Shown: positions 63,301-64,000 of the stretch, piece by piece
Layout: every line of letters begins with the position of its first letter
Numbering within the stretch: position 1 is the first letter of the stretch
Source of the DNA: Ralstonia sp. SET104
GTDB taxonomy: Bacteria > Pseudomonadota > Gammaproteobacteria > Burkholderiales > Burkholderiaceae
Direction of reading: 5' to 3'
NCBI RefSeq assembly: GCF_003851545.1
Contig: NZ_BHVX01000017.1
Location: 30,726 to 94,725 of the forward strand
Length of the DNA stretch: 64,000 nucleotides
Translations under genes and position numbers: made by a program
Notes under the pieces: generated by a model
The model's database searches: none
The model's input: the letters and a program-made list of their open reading frames with translations, nothing else
What the model was told of the DNA's origin: nothing

Positions 63301-63903
63301 ATGCTCTCTTTCCGACACTTCCGCGCCGCGCTGTTCGCCATGCTGGCGGCCGCCCTGCTGGCGCTGACGGCGTGCAGCGACAAGCCCGCCTTCAAGAACC
63401 TCGACATCACCGGCTCCAAGAGCTTTGGCACCGATTTCTCCCTGACTGATCACACCGGCAAGCAGCGCACGCTGGCGGACTTCCGCGGCAAGGTCGTGGT
63501 GATGTTCTTCGGCTACACCCATTGCCCGGATGTTTGCCCGACCACGCTGGCCGAACTGCGCGCCGTGATGGACGCCCTCGGCAAGGATGCAGACCGGGTG
63601 CAGGTGCTGTTCGTCACCGTCGACCCCGAGCGCGATACGCAAGACCTGCTGGCCAAGTATGTGCCCGCGTTCGACCCGCGCTTCATCGGCCTGCGCCCCG
63701 CTAACGAAGCCGAACTCAAGAAGGTCGCGTCTGACTTCAAGGTGTTCTATAGCAAGGTGCCGGGCAGCTCGCCCGACAACTACACGATGGATCACACCGC
63801 CGGCAGCTATATGTTTGATCCGAAGGGCAACCTGCGCCTGTTCATCAAGCACGGCCAAGGCCCCGAGCCGATCGCGCACGACATCAAGCTGCTGCTCGGC
63901 TGA
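63301..63903 (+). CDS. SCO1/SenC copper chaperone
   Basis: 200 residues from the ATG at 63301; an upstream frame reaches back to 63073 inside ctaB. A signal peptide ends in lipobox LLALTACSD. The thioredoxin fold has CxxxC (GYTHCPDVCPTTLAELR) and the third copper ligand His in TMDHTAGSYMFDP. It delivers copper to the CuA site of subunit II. Last gene of the cox operon; an IS element follows. Confidence 0.93.
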   Translation: MLSFRHFRAALFAMLAAALLALTACSDKPAFKNLDITGSKSFGTDFSLTDHTGKQRTLADFRGKVVVMFFGYTHCPDVCPTTLAELRAVMDALGKDADRVQVLFVTVDPERDTQDLLAKYVPAFDPRFIGLRPANEAELKKVASDFKVFYSKVPGSSPDNYTMDHTAGSYMFDPKGNLRLFIKHGQGPEPIAHDIKLLLG

Positions 63904-63937
63904 TTTCGCAGCGCGCCCAAAGAAAAAGCCCGCTAAA

Positions 63938-64000
63938 TGAACTGACCCCGTAAAGTTGGACGGTTCGTAAGGCTAGGCCTGACAGGGCTGAGTTCTGTAT
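63938..64000 (-). mobile_element. End of an IS3-family element
   Basis: From 63938 the sequence TGAACTGACCCCGTAAAGTT resembles the terminal repeat of IS3-family elements (TGAACTGACCCC). Read on the minus strand, a short frame (YRTQPCQA then stop at 63973-63975) matches the usual end of the transposase orfB, so the element is transcribed leftward and continues beyond the window. It starts 34 bases after the sco gene stop. Identity is by eye. Confidence 0.6.

Overview
The window is about 64 kb of GC-rich (roughly 63-65%) chromosomal DNA from a betaproteobacterium of the Burkholderiaceae, most likely Ralstonia. The reasons are stand-alone CoaX and a BirA without an HTH domain, the betaproteobacterial-type GshA followed by GshB, a complete aa3 oxidase (cox/cta) operon with heme A synthesis genes, the PTS IIA-HPr-EI set without sugar permeases, and DctA with DctBD. 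This is inferred from protein families and gene order; no database search was run. Almost everything is core genome: no integrated phage, rRNA, tRNA or CRISPR array was seen. Only the last ~60 bases look mobile (end of an IS3-family element).

Layout. 1-1975 (minus): end of a SPOR-type protein gene, coaX, birA. 2158-5818 (plus): four-gene MlaE/MlaF/MlaD plus auxiliary lipoprotein lipid-transport operon. 5927-7117: VanZ-family membrane protein. 7105-10562 (minus): NIS siderophore synthetase and MFS exporter behind a Fur-like palindrome, a probable rhizoferrin-type locus. 10707-14185 (plus): small lipoprotein, Tat-exported phospholipase C, alcohol dehydrogenase remnant, and a secreted repeat protein of unknown function. 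14277-20356: lipA, lipB, DUF2917/LysR divergent pair, ybeD-like gene, dacA, hydrolase, 2Fe-2S protein. 20659-26223: dctA behind a strong sigma54 promoter, a coiled-coil hypothetical, a candidate small RNA, and dctB-dctD encoding the probable activator. 26266-35460: mixed housekeeping genes (YukJ-like, TlpA-like, macrodomain, LysE, YifB/ComM, two lipoprotein phosphoesterases, UbiK).

35919-38751: a second strong sigma54 promoter in front of a TorF-type porin gene, glnK and amtB (nitrogen regulation). 38887-38999: a candidate free-standing small RNA with its own promoter and terminator. 39164-41470: gshA, gshB. 41590-44079: PTS phosphorelay (IIA-Man, HPr, EI). 44232-45200: iron storage (Fur-like site, bfd, bfr). 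45267-53621: moeB-like, ctpA-like, gpmA, rhodanese, grxC, secB, gpsA, trmL, comF and a methyltransferase. 53692-63903: cytochrome c oxidase operon with a decayed DUF2244 gene at its 5' end, then coxB, coxA, small assembly gene, ctaG, DUF2970, coxC, surf1, a Sco-like gene, ctaA, ctaB and sco1.

The most interesting items are two intergenic candidate small RNAs (plus strand 38921-38999, with a CCUCC anti-Shine-Dalgarno loop; minus strand 22733-22658, with mutually exclusive stems), the repeat protein at 13739-14185, the stand-alone rhizoferrin-type locus, and two decayed genes that still show recognisable protein-family sequence.
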